Position numbers and translations under genes: made by a program. Shown here in pieces: positions 34,961 through 46,187 of a stretch of DNA of 64,000 nucleotides. The notes under the pieces are model-generated. The model did not search any database, was not told the DNA's origin, and was given only the letters and a program-made list of their open reading frames with translations. This stretch comes from Rhabdophis nuchalis (Eukaryota > Chordata > Lepidosauria > Squamata > Natricidae), in NCBI GenBank assembly GCA_039707465.1, contig CM077643.1, positions 374,703,419 to 374,767,418 of the forward strand. Direction: 5' to 3'. The first letter of the stretch is position 1. The number at the start of each line of letters is the position of its first letter.

Positions 34961-35108
34961 TGTTAATATTTAGAAGATTTAGATTTAAAGGGTTTGTGAA
35001 AAATTAGCATTTAGGGATTAATATAGTGGATATATGAGCCTAGGAGGAATATGGGCTTTCCTAATGATGATTTTGGTAAGCAACTGAGATTTGTTTTTTC
35101 TACATCTC

Positions 35109-36114
35109 TACCCCTAACCACCTCAACCATGCCGTTGAAGGATGTCCCGGTGTTTGGAAGCCTTGCGGGTCTGGATGGGGAGGAACAAGCTCCGACTCAA
35201 CTCATCCAAGACCGAGTGGCTGTGGTTTCCAGCGTCTCGATATAGCCAGTTAGTACCATCTCTGGCTATCGGGGGCAAGTCATTAGCCCCCGCGGAAAGG
35301 GCTCGCAACTTGGATGTCCTCCTGGACTCTCGGCTGTCCATGGATGACCATGTGACGGCCGTGGCCAGGGGGGCTTTCTATTAGGTTTACCTGATACGCC
35401 AGTTGCGCCTCTTTCTAGATTGGGACGCCCTACGCACAGTCACTCAAGCCCTCGTTACCTCCCGCCTGGACTACTGTAATGCTCTCTACATGGGGCTCCC
35501 CTTGAGATGCACCCGGAGACTCCAGTTAGTGCAGAATGCAGCCGCACGGGGGATTTTGGGAGTTGCACGGTAGTCCCGTATAACACCTCTCCTGCGCGAG
35601 CTGCACTGGCTGCCTGTGGTCTTCCGGGTGCGCTTCAAGGTGCTAGTTACCATCTTTAAAGCGCTCCATGGCACGGGTCCTGGCTACCTGCGAGACCGCA
35701 TCCTGCCACATACCTCTCTTCGACCTGTCCGCTCCCAAAGAGAGGGCCTCCTCAGGGTGCCGTCTGCCAGTCAATGCCGGCTGGCGACCACCAGGGGACG
35801 GGCCTTCTCTGTGGTGGGTCCGGCCCTCTGGAATGACCTCCCCCCCGACATCCGAACCATCACGGACCTGCGCCTCTTCCGCCGGACACTTAAAACTTAT
35901 TTCTTCCACCTGGCTGGCCTGACATAGATAAATGAGTAATTTTAATTGGATTTTAATAATTTTACATTATTTTAGCACAGAGTCATTATTTAATTCTATT
36001 TTATACTTTTGGACTTGTTGTGGGTTTTATCTTTTCTGTGCACCGCCCTGAGTCCCATCTGGGAGAATAGGGCGGTATATAAATTCGAAATAAACTAAAC
36101 TAAACTAAACTAAA
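35109..36114 (+). mobile_element. L2-like LINE, 5'-truncated (copy D)
   Basis: Begins inside the region after YADD (NHPNDAV-equivalent sequence CCTAACCACCTCAACCATGCCG). It encodes the [34 protein letters not shown] and FSVVGPALWNDLPP blocks up to a stop near 35927. Two in-frame stops (after GAFY at 35382-35384 and near 35571, where CGG became TAG) and several substitutions disable it. The 3' UTR has the CACCGCCCTGAGTCCCATCTGGGAGAATAGGGCGG block, and the tail is (TAAAC)n, about four units. The tail differs from the (ATT)n tails of B, F and G, marking a separate subfamily. Confidence 0.9.
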
Positions 36115-37738
36115 AGACCAAAGCAATATAAAAGCATACACACTGAATAAACAAATACAATATTGATATTACATTATTATATTGATATTATTTATATTGG
36201 GTCTTGCCTGAATCAAATTTATCCAGCTGGTAAATTCATCTATACTGGACATACAGAATTAGAAATACACTACCAGTTGAAAAATGAGTCCTAAAGAAAT
36301 GTTTACAGAATCCTGAGTGGAGGAATGGATGTATAGATCACATCACTGCAAATTGGATATTAAATCATGTTCAAAATCTTACTGCTAGAATCTAAAGCCC
36401 TAAACCACTTGGGACCAAATTATCTTCCCTGTTATAAAACTGAGTGATGGCTATAAAATTGATTTTTGGAGGTAGCTTTCCTGATTATGAATATAACATT
36501 GAATTATGAATGTAATTTAATATAACTTATTATGAATACTTGATAACTTACAATTACATGTTCATTTATAATTTATCATATATCAATTACATCTTTGGAA
36601 TCTTCTCATACACACCTGGTATTTAGGAAATTTCAACTTTGTAACACCTGCTAAAAATATATTTCTTTCCTGAGGGTTTCTTTATATGTGTGCTAAATAT
36701 GTAGTTTGTTTCTTAAATAATTTATAAATGATGATTTATTTCTCCCTCTATTTTCATTATTTCATATTCATGTATAGCATTTAATTAAAGTTTTCTAATA
36801 TCACTGTTTATTTTAATTATTTAAATTTCTTATACACTGTCTTTGAGAAAATTGGAAGCCATTATAAATTCCTTAAAGATATAAATGTATTTAAAAGAAA
36901 ATATAGGAAATATAGTGCTCAATGCATTTCATATCTTGCTATGCTTCTTTAACCACAATCATGAAATATAGTTATGTATTATCTATTTAGCAAATCAAAG
37001 GTGATACAGTTTCATAAAGGAACTATGCCATTTATTTATTTATACACATTCTTATGATATATCTACATCTTTAAAATATGAATTATTACAACTGTCTCAC
37101 CATGCATTATTAAATAGATGAAATATGATACGTGCTTTGATGGTAGGCTCTAAAATGATTATTTTACTATTTGAAATTTCCTCTGTTTTCATATTAAAAT
37201 TCTTGTGGCTGCCTTCTTTTCCTAAATATAAGTAACTGCAAGAACAAGGATGTATAATACAATGGTGGGCTAATGAGCTCCTTTTCAAACATTTTTTAAA
37301 TAAGAATTTCATTAAATAAGAATTTCATCCAAACCAACATTCAACAACCTGGCAACTACAGACCCTAGGCATCTGTTCCACTCTAAAATGGCAATGGCAA
37401 CTCACCCATCCCACCAACTATAGATAGAAAAAGAGACTAAACTTGTTGCTAAGATTGCCATAATTTTGTGCCAATTAAATGCTTTTGAGTAAAATCTTAA
37501 TTAGAAATATTGACATTCATATATGAAAACTTGTGGTAAGAATGCTAAATCTCTCAATATTTTGACCCTTCGGGACCCAATGTTGAGATGACATTCAGCA
37601 TGTATTCCAATTACTGGAAAAGTGAAACTTATTTAGTATCCCTTATTACACAATGGTATCAGGCATGTAACATTCTTTTAACCCCATTTAAAGCTATAGT
37701 TCAGGAGTGTGGTAAGCATAAAATTGGATAACTTGATT
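36115..37738. other. AT-rich non-coding DNA
   Basis: Very AT-rich. It contains a duplicated AATAAGAATTTCATT unit at about 37300-37330. Apart from the LINE relic at 36370-36444 nothing is recognised. Confidence 0.4.
36370..36444 (+). mobile_element. Short old L2-like LINE relic
   Basis: The plus-strand frame translates to FKILLLESKALNHLGPNYLP. This aligns with [20 protein letters not shown] of the young copies. No other part of that element can be read. Confidence 0.5.
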
Positions 37739-38103
37739 CAGGTAGTCTTTGATTTATGACCACAATTGATCCTCAAATTTTTTGCTGCTGAGCAAGACAG
37801 CTGTTAAGTGAGTTTTACCCCATTTTACGTCCTTTTTGCCCCACTTATTGTGTGAATCACAGCAGTCGTGAAGTCAATAACATGGCTGTAAAATGAATCT
37901 GGCTTCTCATTGGGTTTGCTTGTCAGAAGGTCGCAAAAGTTGATCACATGACCACAGGACACTGCAACTGTCATAAATATGAGTCAGTTGCCAAGCTGCC
38001 AATATTGATCACATGACCATGAAGATGTTGCAAAAGTTGCAAGCGTGAAAGCGTCACTTCAAATGTCTCTAAACAAATTGTGGTAAGTTGAGGACTATCT
38101 CCA
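37739..38103. mobile_element. TA-flanked DNA element family, copy (diverged)
   Basis: Starts CAGGTAGTCTTTGATTTATGACC and ends GAGGACTATCT. The internal order of blocks (GTTAAGTGAGTTTTACCCCATTTT, GAATCTGGCTTCTCATTG, GATCACATGACC) is the same as in 38660-39028. No transposase frame is present. Confidence 0.8.
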
Positions 38104-38657
38104 CAGGCTTTCCAACAAAACCACAAAGAGCTATTCTTTCCCATTACATGCTGCAATGCGAACATATTAAGAAATATGATTCTTTGTCTACCATAGAATT
38201 ATGTGTTTCATCTGCAATTCCTTTCATCAGAGCTTCAAATCTTCCATTATCTGACCTTTTAAGCTAAAGATGCCATATATTAAACTGGTAGTCTTTGTGA
38301 CAGAGCTATAGTCTTTCACCATTAAAGCAGAATCAGCTTTATCTTAAGGGGACTTTGACAGAGTGATAATATTGGTGAGTGGCAAATACACTGGCAGAAT
38401 GTGCTACAGCACACGCTTATTCATCAAGATATAAAAGATGCTGTCCCTGAATTATTTTCAGATGAAATATTCTAATTCTATACTGTTCTACACCGTATCT
38501 ATTGCAGTACAAATTGACATGCAGTGTCTGTCTGCATTCAGCAGGAAAAAAAGTATTGGTTCAAAAAAGTGAACAGTACAAATGTATCATCAGTGTACAT
38601 ACTGGAGAAATCACCTTTAAGAAAGCATTATATAGGGAAAGCTACAAACTAACATAG
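38104..38657. other. Non-coding DNA, nothing recognised
   Basis: No feature supported between the two related DNA elements. Confidence 0.4.
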
Positions 38658-38659
38658 TA

Positions 38660-39028
38660 CAGGTAGTCCTTGACGTACCACCACAATGTTTGTTGTTAAA
38701 TGAGTTTCGCCCCATTTTGTGACTTTTCTTGCCACGGTTGTTAAGTGAATCCCTGCTGTTTTATAAGTTAGTAATCTGGTTAATAAGTGAATCTGGCTTC
38801 CCCATTGATTTTGCTGGTCAGAAGTTTGCAAAGGGGGATCACATGACTCCAGGACACAGCAGAGGTCATAAATGTGAATCAGTTGCCAAGCATCTGAATT
38901 TTGATCACATAATCATAAGGATGCTGCAAAGGTCATAACTATGAAAAACAGTCATAAGTCACATTTTTCAGTGCTGTTATAACTTTGAACAGTCACTAAA
39001 GGAACTGTTGTAATTTGAGGACTACCTG
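38660..39028. mobile_element. TA-flanked TIR element (CAGGTAGTCCTTGAC)
   Basis: A 369-bp element from CAGGTAGTCCTTGAC to GAGGACTACCTG with TA on both sides (38658-38659, 39029-39030), as in Tc1/mariner-type transposons. It is non-autonomous. Relatives lie at 25805, 37739 and, as fragments, 14405 and 47236. Confidence 0.85.
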
Positions 39029-39030
39029 TA

Positions 39031-39371
39031 TATCTGTGCTCTACTAGGGCCACAGGGTGCAAAGGCATTGCTTTTGAGGATGACCAGGATGCTGTAAATG
39101 GTAGCAAATGAAGCAGTGCTTATGCTTAATGGACTTATAATAGTGAGCATCGATCACTGGCAATACATCATGCCAGTCTTGCTCATGTAATGTGGTCATA
39201 CTGCAAAGACCCCTACTGGTTGGTTTATGGATCACTATTACATCACAATAGAAGCCTACTCTTTCTCTCTACATATTTTCCAACAATTCACTGACAAATC
39301 AAGCATAAATTCAGCTGCTTGCTTTGAAAGGGGGCAAGAAAGGTACAGCTTATGACACACATGCCTTAGGC
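39031..39371. other. Non-coding DNA, nothing recognised
   Basis: No feature supported. Confidence 0.4.
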
Positions 39372-39495
39372 CAGGAGTGTCAAACTCGCATCGTCACGTG
39401 ATGAATCGGGACTTTTTTCCCCTTCAATAAACACAGCAGGGGTAGAGCCATCATGTGACACATCCAGCCCGCGAGCTGTGAGTTTGACACCCCTG
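39372..39495. mobile_element. hAT/Charlie-like element (GTCAAACTC ends)
   Basis: About 124 bp from CAGGAGTGTCAAACTCGC to GAGTTTGACACCCCTG. Flanks CCTTAGGC and CCTTAAGT share 6 of 8 positions, a decayed target duplication. Confidence 0.78.
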
Positions 39496-41221
39496 CCTTA
39501 AGTTGTCCAGCATGGCCATCTGGACAACCTAAGCCCATGTGTGGAGGAATTTAACTTTTAATGAAGCTAGAGAGGGAAAACAGCTGCCGGACCCTAGAAA
39601 GTAGAAAGCTCAAGAAAGATTCAGAACAACTCTGCCTTGACTTCGTTGTTCTTAAAAGAGTCAGAGAAAGTTTTGGACAGGCTTTCAAGATTGTGTTAAT
39701 AAACCCTACGACAATAAAGTAGTGACCCACCTAAAATCCCTGTTTCTCTGTCTTTTGACCTTCCCTACCTTGAAGGGTTGACACCACGGCTTTGTAGTGG
39801 ACAGGGTTACCAACCAGAGGTGCACCAAGAACTCAGGAGAAAATCCATCAAAGAGCCTGATTTTGAGGAACTTTAAGTTCAAATAGCCTTTGAAAGTTGC
39901 ATTTGGGTCCCAACCTCATGACACTGCAAATTTATCTGCCTGTAGCAGAAGGAAACAATTTTAAGAAATGTTTTTCACATATTTCCCTTCTGCAAGGCCA
40001 TTTTGCCTAATTCCTCCAGGGTATTTCTGTACATCTCTATCCCATCTTCATTCTGCTCACAAATAGGATCTCCCCTCTGTTCATTTTCTTTCCCCCAACT
40101 CCCCATTCTTGGGATTTATTCTCTCCTCTCAATTTCCTGTCTACCTAATATAGCTCTCTAGTTTAAAGTCTTATTAGTATTGCATTAGAAGCACAAAGAC
40201 TAGCACTGTCATAACAAAGAGACAGAGAGCTTGTAGGCCCACTTTGCAAAGGGATTAAGAGAGAAGCAAGGTACCTTGTTGCATACTAATGATGCTTAAA
40301 TAATGCTATTCTAGCACCCTTGTGGCTATGTTAACAGTATGTATGCTGCACAATAAGCAAGGAATGCAATTTGCATACATATAACACGTTAAGATAATGG
40401 GCAAATGTACAATTCAGCCAAACAAGTTTGCCATAAACAATACTATGTCAGACGCGAAAAGCTCTCTTTGTTTCATTTTGTTCACTTCCTTCTTTCCACT
40501 TGTTATATTTTTACTTATGTGATTGGATTAAATGAGATTTTCACAATTTTTTTTCTGATTCCGATAATGTTGCCAATATGTTTCACATCAATAGTTTGAG
40601 AGGGATTTTTTTTTCTCTTGAAAACATGTAGTGCTTGTGGGTTAATGATATGTCAAGGTTAAAATTTGCCATTTTTTCAAAGTATTACTACGCAAAAATA
40701 ATTTTTAAAAATTCCATGCATATCTTTTGCGTGTATGGAAGCTCTCAGAACAAGAGTGATAAGAGGCCATCTGGATCATTTACAATTAAGGGAATCCCAC
40801 AGATGTGGAAGACATTGCTGCACTGTTTCTTGATTCACTTGATTCATTCAAAGATTTAATGCCCCTCCTTTCAGTACAATGTCTTTCAAGGTCAAGTACA
40901 AAAAAAAAATAATGCAACATTTTTAAAAAAGAAAAAGAAATCCACAATTAAAATCAGACACCCCTAGACGAGTATTAGTGTTCAATGATGTACTAACTAA
41001 ATTATATACTGTATGTTATCTAAGTAAACAGGAAAACCTTTGGGGCCTGCCTGAAAATATGTACAAGTCAATAAATGTGGCCATTTTAAAATATTAAACA
41101 AAACAAATCAAAACACTGAGAACAAGGACAATATGGACATTTTAAAAATTACAAAGTTTGAAGGAGCCATTTAAATTATGAATCCCAAGCACCTGCCCAT
41201 TGCTAAGATTCCAATGAAGGC
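39496..41221. other. Non-coding DNA, possible LTR fragment
   Basis: Bases about 39540-39800 have LTR-like traits: an AATAAA site at 39700, a pyrimidine-rich stretch after it and a TTGACACCACGG block. There are no paired LTRs, primer-binding site or viral coding frame, so this stays a guess. The rest is featureless. Confidence 0.3.
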
Positions 41222-41484
41222 ATCTCTGACAGATGATCGTCTACTTTTTCCTTGAACATATCAAGGGAAGGGGAGCCCACCACTGATCAATTACTATTAT
41301 GAAGGTGTTTTTTTTAACCATTCATCAGAATCTCATTTCCTGTAACTTACATTCATTATTCTATGCCCTGCACTATCAAACAATAGATAACAGGTCTTGA
41401 CCTTCTGCTGTGGAACTATTTGAGAGCTATTACATGCTCATTTATCAGTTCAAAACCTCTCTTTATAAGACTTAGCTTCTAGCC
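41222..41484 (-). mobile_element. CR1 LINE relic (reversed)
   Basis: Read in reverse, this is the C-terminal end of CR1 (…GGGCTCCCCTTCCCTTGATATGTTC preceded by the TAGATGTTTGA-type region). A typical CR1 order of blocks is seen: CATTATTCTATGCCCTGCAC and GGTCTTGACCTTCTG. It is strongly diverged and cut by the MITE that follows. Confidence 0.55.
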
Positions 41485-41620
41485 CAGGGGTGGGCAAACT
41501 TTGCAACTTTAAGTCTGAAGGACTTCAGCTCCCAGACTTCTCCAGCCAGCTTTGCTGGCTGGAGAATTCTGGGAGCTGAACTCCTTCAGACTTAAAGTTG
41601 CAAAGTTTGCCCACCCCCTG
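41485..41620. mobile_element. Palindromic hAT-type MITE, copy 7
   Basis: A 136-bp foldback starting CAGGGGTGGGCAAAC with arms of about 65 bases. The target duplication TTCTAGCC is exact (41477-41484 and 41621-41628). Confidence 0.92.
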
Positions 41621-41686
41621 TTCTAGCCCCTCAACTAAATATTTTCAGTTGCTTTGTATTCTGGATAGATCAAAGATGACTTATAT

Positions 41687-42022
41687 CAGTGATGGTTAAT
41701 CTTTTCGGCACTGAGTGCCGAAAGTAGAGCATGCGCACGGGAGCACCAGAACCTGGAAGAGAGCAGCTGACTGGTGTGCATGCACAAGGTGGACAGCTGT
41801 TCTTCTGGATTCCGTCATGCTCATGCGCAGCAGACAACTGGTTTGGCACATATGTGCACTAGCACGTGCGTGCAGACTGCACAGCGGAACCTGGAAGAGA
41901 GCAGCTGACCAATGCACATGCATGTGATGGAACCCGGCAGAGCAGCTGGCAATGGCGCATGTGCCCACAAAGAGAGCTCTACATGCCACCTCTGGCACAC
42001 GTGCCATAGGTTCGCCATCCTG
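41687..42022. mobile_element. hAT-type element (GATGGCGAACC family), copy 4
   Basis: Begins CAGTGATGGTTAATC and ends GGTTCGCCATCCTG. The flanks GACTTATA and GACCTATA are a near-match target duplication. A subterminal hairpin TTCGGCACTGAGTGCCGAA lies just inside the left end. Open frames inside are spurious. Confidence 0.82.
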
Positions 42023-42934
42023 GACCTATATAAACTGTGCCTCCTCCCGCCCTCTGAAGGAGAAAATTGTTAACAATTCAAGTAAGGAAATTCATGGAAG
42101 GATCATGTTTGTCAGTTTTTCCTCCAGACAGGTGTCAAGGTAATTAAAGATCCCCTCCTTCACTACTGCTACATGCCTTTTGGAAAGACAGGTAAAACAG
42201 GAAATGCTATCCATATCTTTTAATCTTAGTCATTGCAAATTAACAGACAGGTAAGCAAATAGTCGCAGTGTTGATGATTAAATTGTAGTTATAGTCAAAA
42301 GAAGGGGCAGTAATAATATGCTGTAGTGATTGAACAAACAAAAATAAAGAAACTTACTAATTTCAGCAGGATGCTTTTGGCTAAGTTCGGGGGTGGGGGA
42401 GACTCTCAACTCAGATGCAGCTCTTGGCATACTTGAGTCAAGATAGCAATAATCTTGGAATTACTGCTTAAAAATTTCTTATTAGCCTGAAAATAAAGCT
42501 CTTCCCTCTATCTCATTTGACTTTGAGTTAATTTCTTCTGGTGCCAGACATGAATAAAATACTGCTATTAAAGTTTCAGTTTCCCTTGATGATCTCCTAT
42601 TGTCCCATTTCATGAAAGAACAGGAAGTGAAAACTTTTATTTGCTTTCCTCTAATAATGTCCAGGAATGGCAAACAACCTTGTCTTGTTGGAGGACAATG
42701 ATTCCTAGCTCCTGATAAAAATGCTTTTGCTCCCCTCAGCATGATCAGCAACAATTTGCAATGTGTTTTAGAAAATATTGTCTTCGTGTTCTCTTTGATT
42801 GGGAAACTCTAGACACCAATAAAAGTATACCTTTTCCCCATTACTCACTTATTTTAATCCAGATGCTCTGTACATGTCAGCCCTTCAAGGTAGACCAGAT
42901 TAAAAGAACCAAATCATGTAAATCAATATTGTTT
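42023..42934. other. Non-coding DNA, nothing recognised
   Basis: No feature supported. The 42482-42754 open frame has no domain. Confidence 0.4.
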
Positions 42935-43085
42935 GTGTGTTTAAATTTATTGGCTGCCCAATTCCAGTGGACTTCGGGTAAAAATCTCATAATAAAAGCA
43001 AGAAAAATTAAAATCAACAAGCAGCCAAAACTAAAATATTCTGCTAACAAAACCCACAAAACACAACAGAGGTCATTAAACAAGG
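42935..43085 (-). mobile_element. LINE 3'-end relic (reversed)
   Basis: The block TTTATTGGCTGCCCAATTCCAGTGGACTTCGGG followed by an A-rich run resembles reversed CR1/L2-type 3' UTRs of reptiles (ATTTATATGCCGCCCA…GACTCTGGGCGG). The match is by eye only. Confidence 0.4.
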
Positions 43086-44551
43086 GCAAACATCAGTCCC
43101 AGGTGTGAGCTTTTTTAAAATTATAAACATATAGTAATAGAAACTTGAAAGTCTGAATATATGTCTCCTTCCTTCCTTTTATCATCATGTGAACTAGGAG
43201 AGGTCTAAGATATATCTTGTAATTTTACATCAGATCCAGATTTTTTAAATCTAAACTACGACTCTTCCTCTTATTCCTCAAGGTCTCTATGGTACAATAT
43301 CACCTGCATGGACTTCTGAACAAGTGTAGATACTTCTAGTTGTAAGCTGCAACTTTTAAATTTCTATTGTTTCCACTGTTTTTCAATAAACTGATCCTCA
43401 GGAACGCATTAACACAAGATGTGGTCATGGGCATTAATTTGGAAAAGGGAAGTAGGTATGAAATGTGGATCAATGAAGAGCCATAACCCTTAAAATTCAA
43501 TGTGACCATGGAGGAGTTGGGTAGGGGCAGCAACAGGAAATGGATATGCTGTATTTCCAGACTCTGCTTGCAAGCATCCTATTGGCAGACCACTACGAGA
43601 AACAAAATGCTGAAGTAAGCTGCACTTGCCCTGATGCAGCTGGGCTGTTCTATATACTTCGTTTGTTCTATTCCTATTAAGGGGATATAATTAGATAGAT
43701 TATTAAATCGTATTTGCCTATCTGTAATCAATGTTTAAGCTCATTTTGTGTACTTTCCATGTCTGAACATGAGTGTTTAGACTACAAATACTTATGAACT
43801 TTATGTCCCAATTTCTTCTTGTTTTTTTTATTTAAAAGTTTTTAATTTAATAATTTCATAAACATGATTAAAGCAATGCTTACAGCTCCTTCTACCTCAG
43901 GTCCTTAGTTCAGGGTTTATCTCTAGCACCCATAGATAGAACTGAACTTCTAATCCAACCTGTCATGCACTGCCTGAAGATATTTTTCTTAATCCTTGTG
44001 ACGTGAAATACATCAGGTCTGCAATGTTGTAATCAGACTAAAGTTCCAGACTATGCACGCAGCCAGCCATTCACTTGCAGTATTATTTTCCCCTTTCCAG
44101 TATTTTTCTATGGACTAGAAGGACTAATGACAAACCACATGCTCTTTTCCCTAGATATTCAGTGTCCATATTCAGATCCACTTCCAGCTGTCCTTGACCA
44201 GTGCTGCAAAAGAATGGCGCTAGCAGCAAATTGCTATGAGTGGTAGCACCAAAAAAGTCGGTCGAGGAATAGGTAAATCCATTATCCATTACTTATCCAT
44301 TAATAAAAATAGTAATAATTATAGCCATGTGAAATAAAGTCTTGACAGGAATAGTGGAAACCCGTAATGCACCATCTGGTCATAGAATTAGCCATTCATA
44401 TCTATAAAGATCTGTCTGTCTTCCTGGTTTAAATAGACCTTCTCTGAAGCAGAAGTGTAGTTTACAATACAGGTCTAGTGCTCTTCCAGAAGACTACTAA
44501 ACCTGTGTATACCAGGACATTACCAGCATTTCATAGGTAAATATTTCTGAA

Positions 44552-44600
44552 ATCCAAGCCAACCAGGGGAAGGAAATTACTTCTCTTGGTTGGCTTGGAT
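44552..44600 (+). repeat. 21-bp hairpin with a 7-base loop
   Basis: Bases 44552-44572 pair with 44580-44600 without interruption as + strand RNA: 19 Watson-Crick pairs and two G-U pairs (44566:44586, 44568:44584). The loop is GAAATTA. It is not part of any transposon recognised here. Confidence 0.75.
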
Positions 44601-45269
44601 ACAAAACATGGCCACAAGTCAGATCCCAGCCTGACTCTATAATTCAATGAAGCATGCTAATCATTTTACAACAATTTTTTTTTTTTGCTGTGATGAAGTG
44701 GGAAGACCGTTTTACATATATTCTATTTTTAATTTAATTCTTTTATTTTTTTTAGTGTGCATTAATTTTTATTTGTAAATATTAGTCTTTGATAAAAATT
44801 TATTAAAAAACAGAAATCTCAAAGTCAGAAATGGATTAATTGCTTTCTAAAATGATTAAATTGTATTTTTTTAAGGCCATCTCCTTCAAAAATAATAGAA
44901 TGAGTAGAAGAGAAACTCGGGTATATTTGTTTTCAACTGGCTATTTTTTATAATGGTGGGGGGTGGAAGAGGAACACTCATTGATTTTTCTAGATGCAGT
45001 TTGATGAGATTTAGTTGGAAGCCCATTAACTGGGCAGTACTAGTTTATTCACAGCTGTTGTTCCACAGCATGACCAGGCTGAACAAAAAAAAAGCCTTTT
45101 TATTTCCTTTAAATCCTAGCCACCACGCCTTTTCTGCTTACTGTTCGTTTAAAATTTCTGTAATTCTTTCTTAGAAATTTGCATCTCATCCATTTCTTTC
45201 TTTCAGCATGTGTACATCCTGGGGAGGAAGCTATAATAAGCATACATGCTGGCAATGTTGTTTGGTTGT

Positions 45270-45317
45270 GGGGTGGGGTGCTTTCGTGTGGAGAGGGGAG
45301 GGGTAGAGGGGAAGGGG
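45270..45317 (+). repeat. G-quadruplex-type tract
   Basis: Six runs of four G occur within 48 bases. The last four (45295-45298, 45300-45303, 45308-45311, 45314-45317) are joined by loops of 1, 4 and 2 bases, which satisfies the usual quadruplex rule. Confidence 0.75.
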
Positions 45318-45517
45318 AAGAGGAATGGGAATGGAAGCTGCCTATCTAATTTGAAGGAAAGATATCTCCCTCGATGCTGGCAGTTTTACTTAAAATAGGT
45401 AGTGAAATGCTTTAATGGATAACTCCAAGAAGCATTTCCCAAACTTTAAAATGATGAGGCATAGCTATTTAAAAGCAAAGGAAGGAAGACTGAAGACAGT
45501 GCAAATTGTTTTTTTTT

Positions 45518-45842
45518 TTCATCATACCAGTGGTGACCCTTGATAAAGTTATCCTTGTTGGTCAATTGTAAGCAACCTGGTACCTCCAAATCATTTGAAC
45601 TACGGTGGCCACAATCCTGGCATGCTAATCACAGCTTCTGAAAGTTACAGTCCAAATCTAGAAAGTTCCAATTTTTATTTTTATTTTCATCATACCAGTG
45701 GTGACCCTTGATAAAGTTATCCTTGTTGGTCAATTGTAAGCAACCTGGTACCTCCAAATCATTTGAACTACGGTGGCCACAATCCTGGCATGCTAATCAC
45801 AGCTTCTGAAAGTTACAGTCCAAATCTAGAAAGTTCCAATTA
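45518..45842. repeat. Perfect tandem duplication, period 168
   Basis: The block from ATCATACCAG at 45521 to AGTTCCAATT at about 45673 recurs without any mismatch I could see from 45689 to about 45841. The copies are separated by a T-rich linker (TTTTATTTTTATTTTC), and the first is preceded by a T run. The unit includes a stretch reminiscent of reptile LINE or SINE sequence but has no open frame. Confidence 0.9.
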
Positions 45843-46187
45843 TTTTCGTCCTAGATTCTTCCTGTTTTTGGTAAATTACTAAAACTTCTAAAAGTTGCTA
45901 AAAGATTTCCAGATTTGTTGATATGGTTTTTGATCTCTATTTCTCACCAAGGAAAGCTTTCTTCTGACAAATGCAGAACTCTTCAAACAAATAAGGAGCA
46001 AGAGGTTGAAATTAGCAGGAATGAATCTACCTTGCATGCATAAGGCAACATATTCGTATTAACATTAACATATTCAGTTAGCATCGTCAAGCTCAGTTTA
46101 CATAGACAAGATCCTACATTTGTCCAGTCACCTCCAACTGCCCTATTTTGATTCTTAGCTATCGTACCTACTTTTAGCAAACATTTA
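45843..46187. other. Non-coding DNA, nothing recognised
   Basis: Ends in the left half of a palindromic insertion site (46171-46187). Confidence 0.4.

Larger units (their letters stand above)
43086..45517. other. Non-coding DNA with a hairpin and a G-rich tract
   Basis: Apart from the hairpin at 44552-44600 and the G-rich tract at 45270-45317, no repeat or gene is supported. Confidence 0.4.
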
